Part shown: positions 61,566 through 64,000 of the stretch, one piece after another
Layout of the letters: each line of letters starts with the position of its first letter
Position numbering within the stretch: position 1 is the first letter of the stretch
Source: Bacteroidota bacterium
Lineage (GTDB): Bacteria; Bacteroidota; Bacteroidia; Chitinophagales; BACL12
DNA length: 64,000 nt
Reading direction: 5' to 3'
Assembly (NCBI GenBank): GCA_016706865.1
Contig: JADJIS010000002.1
Location: 186,001 to 250,000, forward strand
Translations under genes and position numbers: made by a program
The notes under the pieces: model-generated
What the model was told of the DNA's origin: nothing
What the model saw: only the letters and a program-made list of their open reading frames with translations
The model's database searches: none

Positions 61566-62675
61566 TCATTCATCCGTAAAAATTAGCTGAGGATATTCAA
61601 GAAATTGATATGTGTTTTTATCGAATATTAATACCACCTGATATGTGTAATGTTCGGGTTTAACAAGTATACCATTTAATGTAAGTGAAACACCTGATTT
61701 TAAGCCATGAGTTTCAGTGCGGCCAAATTCAACAATGGCGACGATATAATTATCGATAACATCATATGAAAAATATTTATTTATCAGTAATGAATGGGTT
61801 TTGATGGAGTCGCGAATATTAGTTTTTTTAATGAGTTCTCCATTAACATAAAATCTGTCAAGATCGTATTTAGTAACTTTTAGTGTGTCTTTATATAAAA
61901 ATGCCCTCTCACCAGTCATCTCCGGATCGTTAAAAAGTGATGAATCAATTTTGACGCCTTTATAATAGAGTGTAGTATAAAAATAACGTTTTTGTTCACA
62001 ATCTATTTCCATTGAATAGGCAAAGGTGTTTTCCAATCTATAATCCTCATTTAAAAATACTATATTTTCTTTGGGGTAATATTTTTTATTAAATTGAGGG
62101 TTTATAATTTCATAAGCATTAGTGTCAATTCGAAAAATGGTACCATGCCGATAGACTTTTTTATTTATTTTTATTTTGTCAAAAATGCTATAATAAACAA
62201 AATTGTTATCATGGCCCAGAATTCTACCTGAAGGAAGCATAACCTGTTTTATTCGTTCATCATTAAAATTGAACAACCCAGCATTTCCGTTAATTGAATA
62301 ATATAAAAAATGATCCGTCCATGTTATACCTCGCTGATCGAAATATCTTGATGAGCACAGGTAATTAGTTTTTGAAGTTATTTTATTCACTACAAAAAAT
62401 GAAAAGGAATCATTTTTTATTCTATTCACTTGGCATATAAAGTTTTTATTTAAATCATATTCTAGTTGCCACGATTCAGTAAAAACTGTATCAAATTTTA
62501 CGGAATAAAAATTGTTGTTGTTTTCAACAGATAAAATGTTATAGGTATACAGGTCGTGTTCACCAGGTAATTTGCGTTTGTAAACGCCATCAAGTCTTGG
62601 TGCACATTGGGAAAACGCTATTTCAAAAGTGTAGGTTATGAGAAGAGATACAATAGTTAAAAATCTTAGGATCAT
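61566..62675 (-). CDS. Hypothetical exported protein (369 aa)
   Basis: I do not recognise the family. Signal peptide (FLTIVSLLITYTFEIAFSQ) with a cysteine right after cleavage (CAPRLDG). The remainder is rich in Tyr, Phe, Asn and Lys with alternating strand-like segments (HDLYTYNILSVENNNNFYSVKFD, FLYYSINGNAGLFNF, FVYYSIFDKIKINKKVYRHG), suggesting an all-beta, perhaps propeller-like, fold. No sorting domain is seen at the C-terminus. Codon and base use is slightly more AT-rich than its neighbours, which could mean acquisition or weak selection. Confidence 0.6.
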   Translation of the reverse strand: MILRFLTIVSLLITYTFEIAFSQCAPRLDGVYKRKLPGEHDLYTYNILSVENNNNFYSVKFDTVFTESWQLEYDLNKNFICQVNRIKNDSFSFFVVNKITSKTNYLCSSRYFDQRGITWTDHFLYYSINGNAGLFNFNDERIKQVMLPSGRILGHDNNFVYYSIFDKIKINKKVYRHGTIFRIDTNAYEIINPQFNKKYYPKENIVFLNEDYRLENTFAYSMEIDCEQKRYFYTTLYYKGVKIDSSLFNDPEMTGERAFLYKDTLKVTKYDLDRFYVNGELIKKTNIRDSIKTHSLLINKYFSYDVIDNYIVAIVEFGRTETHGLKSGVSLTLNGILVKPEHYTYQVVLIFDKNTYQFLEYPQLIFTDE

Positions 62676-62792
62676 AGTGCTTGCCAGATAATAACGAAAA
62701 ATAGAAATTATTATTTTTTATGCATCTGTTCAATCGAAAATGAATTGTATATGTTGCAACTGTGGTAAAGAATTAATGAATATGAGTTGTGA

Positions 62793-63806
62793 TCACACAA
62801 ATCTACTCTTCTCCATCCCCAACCACTCCAAAGCTGTTCCATTCAACAATCTTTCTTTAACAGTATTATCCAGATCCATACTTTCAATTAACTTTCCGGG
62901 CTGATGTTCACCTAATGGAAAAGGATAATCTGATCCCATGGCCAATTTGTTAGGTCCGCACAATTCCAATAAAAAATTAAGCATCAATGGATCATGCACC
63001 AATGTATCGAGGTAAAATTTATCGAGATAGTTTCGAGGGTTAATTTTGTTATCAACTGCAACAAGATCCGGACGCACATTAAATCCGTGTTCAATTCTTC
63101 CTATTGTGGATGGAAAACTTCCGCCTCCATGTGCAAATGCAACTTTTAAATTTGGCAACTTTTCAAACACTCCCCCAAATATCATGGAACAAATTGCCAG
63201 CGACGATTCTGCCGGCATTCCAACAAGCCAAGGCAGCCAATATTTATTCATTTTATCTTTTCCAATCATATCCCACGGGTGTACAAAAATGGCTGCATTT
63301 AATTTTTCGGCTGCTTCAAAAAAGGGAAATAATTCTTCTGCATTTAAATTCCAGTCGTTTACGTGACTTCCAATTTCAATTCCCGCCATTCCGAGTTCCT
63401 GCATACACCGCTGCATTTCCTGAATACTCAATTGAGGATCTTGTAAAGGAACGGTTCCTAATCCTACAAATCTTTTTGGATTACGCGAAACAACTTCCGC
63501 AATAAAATCATTTTGAAAACGCGAAGTTTCCAATGCATAAGCTGCATTTTTTTCCCAGTAGTGAAACATTACCGGAATTGCACTTAAAACCTGTACGTTC
63601 ACTCCATGTTCATCACAATCTTTTAACCGAACATCAGCATCCCAACAATTGGATTGTATCTCCCTGAAAAATTTATCTCCCTGCATCATTCGAGCGCATC
63701 CCGGACAATGGTGATCGAGATGGATATACCTCGAATCAAAAAACTTTTCGCTCCACTTTGGTAAATGTTCGGGAATGATGTGAGTATGTATATCTATTTT
63801 TAACAT
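62793..63806 (-). CDS. 2-amino-3-carboxymuconate-6-semialdehyde decarboxylase (ACMSD) family amidohydrolase
   Basis: Zinc-dependent decarboxylase of the amidohydrolase superfamily. ACMSD removes CO2 from the kynurenine-pathway intermediate and so diverts it from quinolinate and NAD. Metal and catalytic residues match the family spacing: H7 and H9 (DIHTHI), H176 (FVHPWDM), H226 (FAHGGGSFP) and D293 (MGSDYPFP). GIEIGSHVNDWNL and VFEKLPNLKVAF are also typical. 337 residues, complete. No other kynurenine-pathway genes are nearby, so a role in degrading a related aromatic acid (for example nitrobenzoate-type routes) is possible. Confidence 0.9.
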   Translation of the reverse strand: MLKIDIHTHIIPEHLPKWSEKFFDSRYIHLDHHCPGCARMMQGDKFFREIQSNCWDADVRLKDCDEHGVNVQVLSAIPVMFHYWEKNAAYALETSRFQNDFIAEVVSRNPKRFVGLGTVPLQDPQLSIQEMQRCMQELGMAGIEIGSHVNDWNLNAEELFPFFEAAEKLNAAIFVHPWDMIGKDKMNKYWLPWLVGMPAESSLAICSMIFGGVFEKLPNLKVAFAHGGGSFPSTIGRIEHGFNVRPDLVAVDNKINPRNYLDKFYLDTLVHDPLMLNFLLELCGPNKLAMGSDYPFPLGEHQPGKLIESMDLDNTVKERLLNGTALEWLGMEKSRFV

Positions 63807-63918
63807 CAGATTTATTTATATTTTGATCAGGTTTTGCAAATTTCGATTAAAATTTAATGATTTATATCATAAATGTGGATCAAATTACTCGGTATCTTTA
63901 TATAGTTAAATCAAAGTT

Positions 63919-64000
63919 ATGTATACGCGTAAAACCTGGAAGGAAAAGTTTGAGGTAAAGAATGAAGCTGAGATCGTAATTTCAAAACGCAATTTTGCAG
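63919..64000 (+). CDS. 5' end of a gene running off the window
   Basis: ATG followed by an open frame to the window edge: MYTRKTWKEKFEVKNEAEIV and then ISKRNFA. A TATCTTTA box lies at 63893-63900. The start is reminiscent of small conserved proteins beginning with a KTWxEK motif that are annotated as methylguanine-methyltransferase-like, but 27 residues are too few to decide. Confidence 0.45.
   Translation, partial: MYTRKTWKEKFEVKNEAEIVISKRNFA

Noticed and set aside
1..64000. tRNA, rRNA or other classical RNA genes
   Set aside because: No cloverleaf-like or rRNA-like sequence was recognised by eye; a tRNAscan/Infernal run would settle this.

Overview
The window looks like chromosomal DNA of a Bacteroidota member, probably an uncultured relative of the Chitinophagales/Saprospiria. 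Evidence: AT-rich sequence; several secreted proteins ending in type IX secretion (T9SS type A) sorting domains; a short 289-aa primary sigma factor; TAnnTTTG-type -7 promoter boxes; a TonB receptor with a carboxypeptidase-like N-terminal domain; and HYC_CC_PP, DUF4397 and MbnP family proteins. Genes cover most of the window. I found no tRNA, rRNA, CRISPR array, integrase or transposase.

Layout. 1-7.3 kb: pirin, two tandem T9SS-secreted paralogues, class II (B12-dependent) ribonucleotide reductase behind a 660-bp leader, and a lipoprotein. 7.8-15.4 kb: a copper-themed locus. An MbnP-like lipoprotein and three MauG/MbnH-like di-haem peroxidases (one frameshifted) are divergent from a HYC_CC_PP protein, a TonB receptor and a periplasmic HMA protein. 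15.4-19.2 kb: a large FG-GAP surface protein with a frameshifted C-terminus, then rpoD. 19.4-20.3 kb: an unusual modular tandem repeat array. 20.4-28.3 kb: housekeeping genes (J-domain protein, 3-methyladenine glycosylase, RsmI-like methylase, VanW, DUF3109, DinB, nadB, secreted esterase).

28.7-34.5 kb is a tightly coupled RNA-repair operon: hen1, two RlaP-type nucleotidyltransferases and pnkp. 34.8-36.9 kb holds surface-glycan genes. 38.2-39.0 kb is an ECF sigma factor with an RsrA-like anti-sigma factor. 39.1-51.0 kb is the most unusual region. It encodes an acyl carrier protein, two KAS III enzymes, a ketoreductase, two acyl-activating ligases, a crotonyl-CoA carboxylase/reductase homologue and an aromatic ammonia-lyase with phenylalanine-type selectivity residues. 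These are bracketed by an MBOAT acyltransferase and an SGNH-like protein. I infer a cinnamate-derived acyl group that is built, reduced or extended, and then attached to a cell-surface molecule.

51.0-64.0 kb: an ECF sigma factor with an anti-sigma/TonB fusion, an NhaD-like transporter, a LutB-like Fe-S protein, OmpA, DUF4397 and SBBP-type secreted proteins, ACMSD, and the start of one further gene.

A second theme is a family of composite intergenic elements with a conserved module order, found in at least five gaps: a GTCCTATG-type stretch, a module ending in a GCAA-loop hairpin, a 15-bp-arm hairpin with wobble pairs, a purine/pyrimidine run, a CTACGGAGCTATATT module and ACTGCCC repeats. Three single-base indels in homopolymers disrupt two genes; these may be sequencing errors rather than true mutations.
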